The notes: a model not told the origin generated them from the letters alone. A DNA stretch of 17,716 nucleotides from Bacillota bacterium (GCA_018725275.1 QLUC01000021.1:1-17716), one strand, 5' to 3'. Shown: positions 5,815 to 12,642, counted from the stretch's first letter. Numbers and translations are program-made.

Positions 5815-7269
5815 CTAGGCGCTTTCGGCGAATATAGCCTTACCCGACACTCCCTGCGAAGTGAGTGCCTTGGTGACTGCTTCAACCATGGGTTTTGAAC
5901 CACATACATAGACCGAATACCCACGCCAATCTAAGCCCGAAAGCGCATCGGTGACAAATCCTTTTTTGCCTACATACTGATCACTGGGGTTAGCTACCAC
6001 CTTGATGAATTCAAATTGCGAAGACTCCACTGCAAGAGCGCTAAAAAAGTCGTCATAGAGTATTTCTCCCGGCGTATTGACCCCATAGATGAGCTTAAAT
6101 GCCTTCTTTTTTTGTACAAGAGCCTCGGCGATGGGCACAAAAGGAGTGATGCCAATTCCTCCGGCAACGAGCAGAATTTTATCTGCCTTTTCGTCAATGA
6201 GCAGGGCGTTACCAAGCGGTCCTTCGAGGTCGACGTCTTGCCCTACCTTGAAATTATCAAATATCATCTCTGTGCCGTAACCCCCCGGGACGCGCTTTAC
6301 TGTAAGGCGAACCTCTCGGTCGCTCCCCCTGCCGGCAATTGAGTAAGCGCGAAACATCTCAGGACTATTTTCGATTTTGATCAAAAAATACTGCCCGGGA
6401 AGGTAGCTTACTTTTGGTGGCATTATAAATTCCAGCGTAAACTCACGCACATCTTCGGCAAGGGCGACTATCCCCTTGATGCGGGCCTGGATGGCTTGTC
6501 TAGTGTCGTAACCGCGCCGGTCGGTGGCCGCGCCGCGGGCGGAAGCCTGAGACTCCGTTTCGAGAGTGAGGATTTTCGCCGGACAGTTCTCGATGCAAGT
6601 CAGGCACCTGATGCAAGCGAGGTCATCAAATTGATTTTTGTCCGAAAAATTCGTATAAGGTACCCTCTGCATGGGGCAGGTACGAGCGCATTTGGCGCAT
6701 TTATGGCATTTCTCGATAGCGGAGACGGTAATCTTCCGGTCGTGTTTTTGCGTCAACCCTAATTTCTTGCCCAGACTGTACATTAACATCTGCATTATGC
6801 CCATCGGACAGAATTGACACCAAGTGCGCGGCGTAATAATAAGACCGAGGATGCCGCCGGCCACTGTCACCATCAGGTAGCTGTTCACAAAAACAAAGCC
6901 AAGCCTATCCCAAAAGGGCAGCGTCCCCCATAGGGCCGAGACGAGGATGATCCTGCTCAGCATATTGTACATAAACCAAGCTAAGACGACGCCTTGCGCA
7001 ATTTTAGACTTGAGAAAACTAGGTATTTTGGCGTTGCGACTAAAGGGTAGAAATAGTTGGTCAAAGAGGCTGCCATGCGCACAGTAAGTGCCGCACCAGT
7101 AGCGCCCCTTAAACAGTGAAATTGCAGTCAGAGAGAACATTACCCCTAGGACAAGCAGACCGAGCCTAGGGAACCATAGTCCGCCGAAAGCCACAGTGAG
7201 GGTAAAAATCCACGCATAACGACGAATTGCTGTAAACGCACGGTTGGTCTTCATGTAAAATCTCTTCAT
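5815..7269 (-). CDS. Membrane NapH-type iron-sulfur protein fused to FAD/NAD(P) oxidoreductase
   Basis: This 484-residue protein has three parts. Residues 1-170 are membrane-spanning, with NapH/CcoG-like cysteine pairs WCGTYC (C59, C63) and WCQFCPMG (C151, C154). Residues 185-230 hold two classic 4Fe-4S ferredoxin motifs (C188/191/194/198 and C219/222/225/229). Residues 255-484 form a ferredoxin-NADP reductase-like module with RAYS (307-310) for FAD, GGIGITPF (370-377) for the pyridine nucleotide, and CGSKP (456-460). The order suggests electrons pass between NAD(P)H or FAD and a membrane-side acceptor through the clusters. It starts 6 bases after AGGAGG and is co-transcribed with thioredoxin 35 bases upstream and the DUF156 gene 30 bases downstream. 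The electron partner is inferred, not shown. Confidence 0.87.
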   Translation of the reverse strand: MKRFYMKTNRAFTAIRRYAWIFTLTVAFGGLWFPRLGLLVLGVMFSLTAISLFKGRYWCGTYCAHGSLFDQLFLPFSRNAKIPSFLKSKIAQGVVLAWFMYNMLSRIILVSALWGTLPFWDRLGFVFVNSYLMVTVAGGILGLIITPRTWCQFCPMGIMQMLMYSLGKKLGLTQKHDRKITVSAIEKCHKCAKCARTCPMQRVPYTNFSDKNQFDDLACIRCLTCIENCPAKILTLETESQASARGAATDRRGYDTRQAIQARIKGIVALAEDVREFTLEFIMPPKVSYLPGQYFLIKIENSPEMFRAYSIAGRGSDREVRLTVKRVPGGYGTEMIFDNFKVGQDVDLEGPLGNALLIDEKADKILLVAGGIGITPFVPIAEALVQKKKAFKLIYGVNTPGEILYDDFFSALAVESSQFEFIKVVANPSDQYVGKKGFVTDALSGLDWRGYSVYVCGSKPMVEAVTKALTSQGVSGKAIFAESA

Positions 7270-7304
7270 GCTAACCTCCTAAATTATCTCTTTGGGCTCG
7301 TAAA

Positions 7305-7628
7305 TTACTTTCTGGCGAGAACTTGGTCAACGAGGTCCTTGAGTGCTTTCTCTGACAAAACCCCCGTGACTCGCTCTAACTCCTTGCCACCACGGAAAAA
7401 CAGCATGGTGGGTATGCTCATAATGTTGTAATGGCCTGCCGTTTGCTGATTTTCGTCGACATTGAGCTTGGCAACCTTAATTTTATGTCCGTACTCCCTG
7501 TCTACCCGGTCGACAATAGGTCCGAGCATGCGGCAAGGCATGCACCAAGGCGCCCAAAAATCCACTAGAACAACCTCTGACGCATCCAAAATCTCTCTCT
7601 TGAAATTGCTGTCTGTTGCTTTTAGCAA
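7305..7628 (-). CDS. Thioredoxin with WCMPC active site
   Basis: The product is 107 residues, a single full-length thioredoxin fold. The active site is WCMPC (C29, C32) where most thioredoxins have WCGPC; Met in that position should shift the redox potential. The VDFWAPW strand, the cis-proline segment SIPT (P73), and a Gly-rich end before the last helix are all present. No signal peptide is visible, so it acts in the cytoplasm. The start is a TTG, fixed by AGGAGG about 8 bases upstream. It is the first gene of the operon with the membrane iron-sulfur flavoprotein and DUF156 regulator, and it is divergent from the thioredoxin-reductase-like gene. The arrangement suggests this is the specific thioredoxin of the module. 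Confidence 0.93.
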   Translation of the reverse strand: MLKATDSNFKREILDASEVVLVDFWAPWCMPCRMLGPIVDRVDREYGHKIKVAKLNVDENQQTAGHYNIMSIPTMLFFRGGKELERVTGVLSEKALKDLVDQVLARK

Positions 7629-7650
7629 GTTAAACTCCTCCTTGTTTCAG

Positions 7651-7678
7651 TTGACTACCATACCCCGTAGGGTATAAA
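7651..7678 (+). promoter_or_regulatory. Promoter of the thioredoxin-reductase-like gene
   Basis: TTGACT (7651-7656) and TATAAA (7673-7678) are spaced by 16 bases, five of six matches each to consensus. The ATACCC/GGGTAT operator lies almost wholly in the spacer. The leader is about 53 bases. Confidence 0.65.
7660..7675. promoter_or_regulatory. CsoR/CstR-type operator between divergent promoters
   Basis: ATACCCCGTAGGGTAT has perfect 6-bp arms (ATACCC and GGGTAT) around 4 bases. DUF156-family operators are known to have this form, with AT-flanked C and G runs. It fills the spacer of the plus-strand promoter and covers the predicted start site of the minus-strand promoter. Bound regulator should shut both. 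The gene for a DUF156 protein is the last gene of the minus operon. Confidence 0.75.
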
Positions 7679-7682
7679 ATAT

Positions 7683-7711
7683 ATTCTAGATTGACAAGTG
7701 CGCTTTGTCAA
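7683..7711 (-). promoter_or_regulatory. Promoter of the trx operon
   Basis: On the minus strand a perfect TTGACA (7711-7706) and TAGAAT (7688-7683) are spaced by 17 bases. The predicted start near 7676 touches the operator dyad at 7660-7675. Confidence 0.7.
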
Positions 7712-7715
7712 GCGC
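7691..7715. repeat. Two overlapping, mutually exclusive inverted repeats
   Basis: TTGACAA (7691-7697) pairs with TTGTCAA (7705-7711), and GCGCTT (7700-7705) pairs with AAGCGC (7710-7715). They share bases, so only one hairpin can form at a time in the leader of the plus-strand gene. The same stretch includes the -35 of the trx operon promoter. There is no T-tract, so a classic terminator is unlikely. It may be a second protein-binding site or a leader structure. Confidence 0.4.
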
Positions 7716-7737
7716 TAATACCTAGGGAGGTATCGTT

Positions 7738-8589
7738 ATGGAATTAGATGTCGCCATCATTGGGTGCGGGCCGGCAGGCCTATCGGCCGCCATCAATGCT
7801 AAAATCCGCAAAAAGACGGTCAAAGTCTTTGGCACAGAGGTGTGTAGTGCCAAACTGGAGAGCGCACCCTGGGTAGAAAACTACCTTGGGATGCAAACCA
7901 CGGGCACGGAGCTCGGGGCGATGTACTTGCGCCATTTCACGGACATGGGTCTTAAAATTCACCGCACGCGTGTAGACACCATCGTCTCAACCGGGACCGG
8001 CTTCATGGTGGCCGCCAAAGGGGAAATTTACGAGGCGCGTACCATTATTTTGGCTACCGGTATTTCTCAGACCACATACTTGCCAGGTGAACGCGACTTC
8101 GTGGGACGTGGCATTAGCTACTGCGGGACCTGCGACGGCCCACTCTACACGGGGAAGAAGGTAGCGGTCATCGGTTACACCGCGGAAGCCGTTGAAGAAG
8201 CAAAGTTCTTGGCCACTATCGCCTCCTTGGTCTACTATATTCCGCAGGGGACGGATATGACCGGCCCACACCCAAATATCGAAGTAGTACACGGCCGACC
8301 AATCGGCATTTTGGGCGAAGTCTCACTAACCCGTCTTGCCTTGCGGGACAAGGAACTCCGCGTGGACGGGGTCTTCATTTTCCGCGAGACCACCCCAGTG
8401 GAACAGATCCTCGCCGACTTGGAGTTGTCTCAAGGAGCGGTACACGTGGACAGGCAGATGGCGACCAATATCCCCGGTGTTTTTGCCGCAGGTGATTGCA
8501 CAGGTCGACCATTCCAACTTGCCAAGGCTGTGGGCGAAGGGGCCGTGGCAGGGTTAAGTGCCGCTGCCTATCTCGACAAAAGGTCCTAG
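7738..8589 (+). CDS. Thioredoxin-reductase-like flavoprotein lacking NADPH motifs (FFTR-like)
   Basis: The 283-residue product has the TrxR fold, and both FAD motifs are clear: GCGPAGLSAA (9-18) and FAAGDCTGRPFQLAKAVGEG (249-268). The redox-active pair is CGTC (C129, C132). In the middle domain the NADPH loop GGGxSA is replaced by GYTAEA (146-151), and the HRRxxxRA phosphate-binding motif is absent (YYIPQG at 166-171). It is also shorter than the common 310-320 residues. Clostridial ferredoxin-dependent flavin thioredoxin reductases show this pattern, so the electron donor is probably reduced ferredoxin or the divergent membrane iron-sulfur flavoprotein. The gene starts with an ATG after GGGAGG and is divergent from the thioredoxin. 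It ends one base from the convergent rtcB stop. The fold is certain; the donor is inferred. Confidence 0.88.
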   Translation: MELDVAIIGCGPAGLSAAINAKIRKKTVKVFGTEVCSAKLESAPWVENYLGMQTTGTELGAMYLRHFTDMGLKIHRTRVDTIVSTGTGFMVAAKGEIYEARTIILATGISQTTYLPGERDFVGRGISYCGTCDGPLYTGKKVAVIGYTAEAVEEAKFLATIASLVYYIPQGTDMTGPHPNIEVVHGRPIGILGEVSLTRLALRDKELRVDGVFIFRETTPVEQILADLELSQGAVHVDRQMATNIPGVFAAGDCTGRPFQLAKAVGEGAVAGLSAAAYLDKRS

Positions 8590-8590
8590 T

Positions 8591-10012
8591 TCACTCGTCA
8601 TCCTCACCCTTGATGACCGCCAAAGGTTTAAAGCGAGCGACTAAGCGCGTCATGCCGAGCTCGGCCAACACGCCCGTGACCTCATCAATATCCTTGTAGG
8701 CTGCGGGCGCTTCATCAACCACCGCCTTTAAGTTGCGGGCGTTCACGAGGACTGTGCCTAGATTGTCTCTTAACTCCGCTTCGCTGATCTTTCGCCGCGC
8801 CTCGCTGCGCGACATCTTTCTACCGGCCCCATGGTTGACCGAGAAGAAAGTTTCGTCTAAGAGTGGCGTCCCCACTACTACATACGAGCCTCGAGCCATG
8901 TCTCCCGGCAGCAAGGCAGGATGGCCCGTGCTTTGGTATTGCAGCGGATTTTGAGGGTGCCCCGGAGGAAGGGCGCGGGTGGCTCCCTTTCTATGCACAA
9001 GAACCTTTTGCCCGAAATGCATCTCGAATTTGGCAATGTTATGAGCAACGTCATACACTTGCCTGACCTCATTAGACTTTGTTCCTATTACCTCAGAGAG
9101 CGCCTCACGCGCCGCATGCGCCATCAGCTGACGATTGGCGAAGGCATAGTTGACAGCACAACTCATAGCCGCCAAGTACCGCTCCCCCTCAGGCGATTTA
9201 ATGGGCACAGCAGCTAGGCCTTTGCTCGGCAGGCGCAAACCATAGCGCGGAGCAGCTTCAAGCATCAGCCGTGAAAAGTCCGTGCAGGTCTGATGTCCCA
9301 GCCCGCGACTGCCGCTATGAATAAGAATGACCAAGGCTCCTCCTCTTAAAGAAAAAGTCTTTGCCACCTCTTCATCCATAATTTGCGACACCGCACAAAA
9401 CTCGATAAAGTGGTTGCCGCCGCCTAGGGTGCCGAGTTGTTCGGCGCGTTTGTGGGCGGTTTTAGTGAGCGCTTCGGGGTCCGCGCCCGGCATCTGTCCT
9501 TCTTCCTCGGTAACAGCAAGATCAGCCCTCATGCCATAACCCTTATCTACCACCGTTTTCGCACCTTGCACAAAGATATCCTGCAATGCATTCCCCCGAA
9601 ATTCGGCATACTGCGTCTTCTTGCCGATTCCGGTGGGGATTCTGCTCTCGAAGGAAAGCATCAGCTGACGCAAAGCCTTAGTTGACAACGATGCTGCCGG
9701 AACATCAGTGGCGAGCAATCTAACCCCACAGTTTATATCCATACCCACGGCCCCTGCCGAAACCACTCCAGTGTGTGCATCGGCGGCAAAGACCCCGCCG
9801 ATGGGCATGCCAAAACCGCTGTGCATATCCGGCATACCGAGGACATGCTTGAACACCCCCGGCAAACAAGCGACGTCCCGGAGCTGCTTCAGGGAGTCGT
9901 CGTCCCCTAGTTGCTCGCGCAAAGCATCACTCAAGAACACTTGGCCCTCTACCAGCATATCGCCCTGCTTCTCTAGACGGTAGCGGTTGGGGCCTACCTT
10001 GGTGAGCATCAT
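8591..10012 (-). CDS. rtcB: RtcB-type RNA ligase
   Basis: The product is about 473 residues, the usual RtcB size. RtcB joins 2',3'-cyclic phosphate or 3'-phosphate ends to 5'-OH ends using GTP and Mn(II). The metal site is complete: D92 and C95 in GMDINCGVRLL, H201 in LGGGNHF, H232 in IHSGSRGLG, and H324 in YDVAHN. The guanylylation nucleophile is His394 in VNHGAGRKMSR, and HRKGATRA is present. A GGGGG run 4-7 bases upstream supports either of two adjacent ATGs (10012 or 10009); a longer TTG start at 10039 lacks support. It follows rnhA in the same operon. No archease gene is seen in the window. It may serve RNA repair, and its tail abuts the convergent flavoprotein gene. Confidence 0.95.
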   Translation of the reverse strand: MMLTKVGPNRYRLEKQGDMLVEGQVFLSDALREQLGDDDSLKQLRDVACLPGVFKHVLGMPDMHSGFGMPIGGVFAADAHTGVVSAGAVGMDINCGVRLLATDVPAASLSTKALRQLMLSFESRIPTGIGKKTQYAEFRGNALQDIFVQGAKTVVDKGYGMRADLAVTEEEGQMPGADPEALTKTAHKRAEQLGTLGGGNHFIEFCAVSQIMDEEVAKTFSLRGGALVILIHSGSRGLGHQTCTDFSRLMLEAAPRYGLRLPSKGLAAVPIKSPEGERYLAAMSCAVNYAFANRQLMAHAAREALSEVIGTKSNEVRQVYDVAHNIAKFEMHFGQKVLVHRKGATRALPPGHPQNPLQYQSTGHPALLPGDMARGSYVVVGTPLLDETFFSVNHGAGRKMSRSEARRKISEAELRDNLGTVLVNARNLKAVVDEAPAAYKDIDEVTGVLAELGMTRLVARFKPLAVIKGEDDE

Positions 10013-10027
10013 CTCGCCCCCTCTCAT

Positions 10028-10059
10028 TAGCCTCAGCAATTAGCCTCAGCAATTAGCCT
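10028..10059 (-). repeat. 13-bp tandem duplication between rnhA and rtcB
   Basis: TAGCCTCAGCAAT occurs twice in tandem (10028-10040, 10041-10053) followed by a partial third unit (TAGCCT). It spans the rnhA stop and the short gap to rtcB, so it sets the spacing between the two genes. It looks like a slippage product. Confidence 0.8.
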
Positions 10060-10505
10060 AAGTTTTGTTGCCTTTGCTTAGCGATGGCCTCACGGGCGAG
10101 GACATCGCAACGTTCGTTCTCCGCCACTCCGGCATGCCCCTTAACCTTAACCCAAGTTACGCGGTGCGTCCTAGTCAAAAGGAGTAGTTGCTTCCACAGG
10201 TCGGAATTCGCCACCGGCTGTTTCGTGCTGTTTAACCAGCCGTTCACCTCCCACCTGGCAAACCAGTTCTGCAAAAAAGCATTTACCAAGTAGGCACTAT
10301 CGCTATACAAGGTTACCGCACAGGGCACTTTGAGGGCAGCTAGACCTTCTACGGCCGCTCTAAGTTCCATGCGCTGATTAGTGGTCATGGTTTCCGCCCC
10401 TTGCAACTCTTTGCGTTTATCGCCACTCACCAGCACTGCCCCCCACCCACCGGGGCCGGGATTGCCGGAACATGCACCATCAGTATAAATAACTACTTCT
10501 TTCAC
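10053..10505 (-). CDS. rnhA: Ribonuclease HI
   Basis: The product is about 150 residues, the size of E. coli RNase HI. It degrades the RNA strand of RNA:DNA hybrids in the cytoplasm. The four acidic catalytic residues are visible: D9 in YTDGACSGNPGPGGWG, E47 in RMELRAA, D69 in YSDSAY, and D134 in ERCDVLA. A basic-protrusion-like segment (WFARWEVNGWLN) is retained. The GTG at 10505 is preceded by GGAGG at 5 bases; an in-frame ATG at 10517 contains that site and is a less likely start. Four extra residues would result from it. The gene is followed by rtcB after about 40 bases, so the two are probably co-transcribed. Confidence 0.95.
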   Translation of the reverse strand: MKEVVIYTDGACSGNPGPGGWGAVLVSGDKRKELQGAETMTTNQRMELRAAVEGLAALKVPCAVTLYSDSAYLVNAFLQNWFARWEVNGWLNSTKQPVANSDLWKQLLLLTRTHRVTWVKVKGHAGVAENERCDVLAREAIAKQRQQNLG

Positions 10506-10574
10506 AGCTTCCTCCATCTAAGACCCACGCCCTTGTCCTTTATCTGCGCCATCCTTGGCATGCTTCTACTGCCG

Positions 10575-10598
10575 TGGAACCTTGTATGTTTCGAGGAT
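10575..10598 (-). pseudogene. Short remnant of a second NYN-type 3' region
   Basis: These 24 bases match 10780-10803 inside the NYN gene at 21 positions, and in the minus-strand frame they encode the same ILETYKVP stretch followed soon by a stop. The two copies lie about 205 bases apart, separated by the NYN gene's end and its terminator. It is best read as debris of a duplicated or recombined NYN gene. Confidence 0.45.
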
Positions 10599-10628
10599 AT
10601 TTTACCACAACGGGAGGGTGCTGTTACG

Positions 10629-10662
10629 AAAAAAGCCGACCAACTCTCTTTGGTCAGCTTTT
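10629..10662 (-). terminator. Rho-independent terminator after the NYN gene
   Basis: Arms AAAAGC/GCTTTT and GACCAA/TTGGTC (10631-10643 with 10650-10662, one internal mismatch) close a 6-base loop. On the minus strand it ends in a T run (A run 10629-10634). It lies 24 bases past the NYN remnant stop and separates it from rnhA. Confidence 0.75.
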
Positions 10663-10686
10663 CGCAGAGTCGAGCTGCGTAATCGG

Positions 10687-11013
10687 CTAAGAGGCCGCGA
10701 CCCGCAAGATCTCCTGGACAAAAGGATGCTCACGATTCAATCGACACGCCGTGGTGGGAAAATCCGCGTTGACCGGGTTTGGTACCTTGTAGGTCTCGAG
10801 GATGCCATCATTGATAGCGCGCGAGACAACTTTTTGTGGGTCAGCCAGACTCCCAAGCACACGGTTAGTCAATAGCTTTAAACCGACAAAGAGCATGCAC
10901 GACCGTTCTAGACCATCGACGAGTCTCCCAGTCTCTGGGGTGAAGCCGTAGGAATTCTTGGTACTCCAGTAGACATTTTCATAGTCAATAAACATCGCGA
11001 CATTAACAGTCAT
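10687..11013 (-). pseudogene. Internally deleted NYN-domain protein gene
   Basis: The open frame encodes 108 residues. The first 32 (VAMFIDYENVYWS...) are the start of an NYN/PIN-like nuclease domain, including its first acidic residue. From about residue 36 the protein jumps to KLLTNRVLGSL...VSRAINDGILETYKVPNP...FPTTACRLNREHPFV, which looks like the winged-helix C-terminal part of larger NYN proteins. The roughly 120-150 residues between, with the other catalytic aspartates, are missing. The frame is open throughout, so an in-frame deletion is more likely than a frameshift, and a short product could still be made. A G-rich site precedes the ATG, and a good terminator follows. Domain identity is moderately sure. 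Confidence 0.6.
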
Positions 11014-11090
11014 ATAGCGCCCCCTAAATTAGATTCGGCTAATTAATGTTGCCCACCACCTCCCGAATATATGCGCAATAAGAACGGCCG

Positions 11091-11136
11091 AAAACACCAG
11101 GCTGCCTATCAACATACTATTGATAAGCAGCCTGGT
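11091..11136 (-). terminator. Terminator of the pdxS-pdxT operon
   Basis: A long hairpin, ACCAGGCTGC (11096-11105) with GCAGCCTGGT (11127-11136), is extended by TATCAA/TTGATA after a single mismatch. On the minus strand it leads into GTGTTTT. It lies 24 bases past the pdxT stop. The T-tract is short but the stem is strong. Confidence 0.65.
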
Positions 11137-11159
11137 TTAGACCGATTCTGGCATTTTTC

Positions 11160-11714
11160 TTAAGCGTGCTGTAAGAACAAGGCATGGAGCCGCGTATCGG
11201 CGGTCATCTCCGGATGAAAGGTGCAGGCCCAAAGATTATTACTGCGCACGCCGATAATGTCCTCACCTAACTTGGCGATAACCTCCACCGAGGCCGAGAC
11301 GGACCGAATCAGTGGCGCACGTATAAACACTAAGGGAAAGTCATGCAGACGCCCCACTGTCCCTTGGCCGACAAAGCTATCGAGCTGTGACCCATAGGCA
11401 TTGCGCTCTATCGCAATGTCTAGTACCCCTAGGTAATTCTTCGTCTCGCCAATGATGTCCTTCGCCAATAATATGGCCCCGGCACAGGTCCCCATGGTCG
11501 GTTTGTTGGCAGCAAAGTCCCGGAGCGGTTCGCGCAGTTCATTGCGCTCGATGATCTTGCCCATGGCGGTACTCTCGCCCCCCGGTAAGATGAGGGCTTG
11601 CAGACCCCGGAGATCTTTTTCGCTCTTTACCTCTCTGGCCTCGTGCCCCAGTCTTTGTACGGCTCGCAGGTGCTCGCGAAAAGCGCCCTGCAAGGACAAA
11701 ACACCGACTATCAT
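11160..11714 (-). CDS. pdxT: PdxT, glutaminase subunit of PLP synthase
   Basis: The product has 184 residues from the ATG that overlaps the pdxS stop by one base (TAATG). It is a class I glutamine amidotransferase that hydrolyses glutamine and channels ammonia to PdxS for pyridoxal 5'-phosphate synthesis from ribose 5-phosphate and glyceraldehyde 3-phosphate. The GGES motif (45-48), nucleophile C77 in GTCAGAILLA, and H167/E169 in FHPE complete the triad and oxyanion elements. An upstream extension of 65 residues in the same frame is antisense-like low-complexity sequence within pdxS and has no family match, so it was not used. Translation is probably coupled to pdxS. Confidence 0.95.
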   Translation of the reverse strand: MIVGVLSLQGAFREHLRAVQRLGHEAREVKSEKDLRGLQALILPGGESTAMGKIIERNELREPLRDFAANKPTMGTCAGAILLAKDIIGETKNYLGVLDIAIERNAYGSQLDSFVGQGTVGRLHDFPLVFIRAPLIRSVSASVEVIAKLGEDIIGVRSNNLWACTFHPEMTADTRLHALFLQHA

Positions 11715-12580
11715 TACTGGCCGCGCTCCGCAAAGGTAGTCTCTAACCGCGCTATTTCTAGACCCGCCATGGCTGTACCAAGACCGCGCGAGATATGTGC
11801 CAATCTCTCTTTGTCGGCATAATGAGTGGTGGCCTCGACTATCGCGGCGGCACGGCGCGCCGGATTGGACGATTTGAAAATACCCGAGCCAACGAACACT
11901 CCATCGCATCCAAGTTGCATCATCAAGGCGGCATCAGCAGGGGTGGCCAGGCCGCCGGCCGCGAAATTAACAACGGGAAGCTTGCCTAAGCGTTTTACTT
12001 CCTGGAGCAGGTGGATCGGCGCGCCAAATTCCTTGGCCAAGGTCATGAGTTCTTCGTCCGGCGCGAGCTGTACGCGGCGCATCTCAGCGAGCATGGTGCG
12101 CATATGACGCACAGCCTCAACCACATTGCCGGTACCCGCCTCGCCCTTAGTGCGTATCATGACCGCCCCTTCGCCGATACGGCGCAGAGCCTCGCCGAGG
12201 TTACGAGCACCGCACACAAAGGGGATCTCAAATTTGTGCTTGTCGATATGGAACTGATCATCAGCCATCGTCAGAACTTCACTCTCGTCAATAAAGTCGA
12301 TGCGGAGAGCCTCAAGTATTTGGGCCTCAACAAAATGCCCGATGCGCACCTTGGCCATGACTGGGATGGTCACCGCCTGCTTAATCTCGATGATGAGCTC
12401 AGGGTCACTCATGCGGGCGACCCCACCATCGCGGCGTATATCAGAAGGAACACGCTCCAGCGCCATGACCGCACAGGCGCCTGCAGCCTCGGCTATTCTG
12501 GCTTGCTCGGCATTGACTACGTCCATAATTACGCCGCCCTTGAGCATTTCGGCTAGTCCTCTGTTTAACTCGGTCCGCAT
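11714..12580 (-). CDS. pdxS: PdxS, synthase subunit of PLP synthase
   Basis: The product is 288 residues from the ATG at 12580, a (beta/alpha)8 barrel that assembles PLP with ammonia from PdxT. The family's catalytic segments are all present. GGVIMDVVNAEQA carries the aspartate. VMAKVRIGH carries the first lysine (equivalent of B. subtilis K81). IRTKGEAGTG carries the second (equivalent of K149). The C-terminal KSSNPARRAAAIVEA is also typical. AAGGAG lies 11 bases before this ATG; an in-frame TTG 5 bases after it and a GTG at 12592 are alternative starts. A consensus promoter precedes it, and the divergent MocR-type gene points to PLP-responsive control. Confidence 0.96.
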   Translation of the reverse strand: MRTELNRGLAEMLKGGVIMDVVNAEQARIAEAAGACAVMALERVPSDIRRDGGVARMSDPELIIEIKQAVTIPVMAKVRIGHFVEAQILEALRIDFIDESEVLTMADDQFHIDKHKFEIPFVCGARNLGEALRRIGEGAVMIRTKGEAGTGNVVEAVRHMRTMLAEMRRVQLAPDEELMTLAKEFGAPIHLLQEVKRLGKLPVVNFAAGGLATPADAALMMQLGCDGVFVGSGIFKSSNPARRAAAIVEATTHYADKERLAHISRGLGTAMAGLEIARLETTFAERGQ

Positions 12581-12595
12581 TGCCAAATCCACTCC

Positions 12596-12624
12596 TTGAC
12601 ATCTGTTCAGTGTACCGATACAGT
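12596..12624 (+). promoter_or_regulatory. Candidate promoter of the MocR-type gene
   Basis: TTGACA (12596-12601) and TACAGT (12619-12624) are spaced by 17 bases. The -10 overlaps the TGTA-N4-TACA dyad, consistent with autorepression by the regulator. Confidence 0.5.
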
Positions 12625-12642
12625 TAAAAGTGTATGGTGTAC
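12610..12642. promoter_or_regulatory. Candidate MocR/PdxR operator repeats
   Basis: Three GTGTAY hexamers start at 12610, 12630 and 12637, and the first is part of a dyad TGTA-CCGA-TACA (12611-12622). Direct and inverted repeats in the shared region are typical for PdxR sites. Their position between the two divergent promoters supports control of both genes. Confidence 0.5.

Noticed and set aside
8248..8262. GGGGACGG motif resembling the REP core
   Set aside because: It is inside the conserved coding sequence of the flavoprotein with no palindromic flanks, so it is a chance match.
8586..8594. Bidirectional terminator between the convergent flavoprotein and rtcB genes
   Set aside because: The stops are one base apart and no hairpin was found there.
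11715..11909. 65-residue N-terminal extension of PdxT
   Set aside because: It overlaps the 3' end of pdxS in another frame, and the TAATG junction gives a clean coupled start.
12011..12556. 181-codon plus-strand open frame
   Set aside because: It lies wholly antisense to pdxS, whose catalytic motifs are intact. The frame is a by-product of pdxS codon use.
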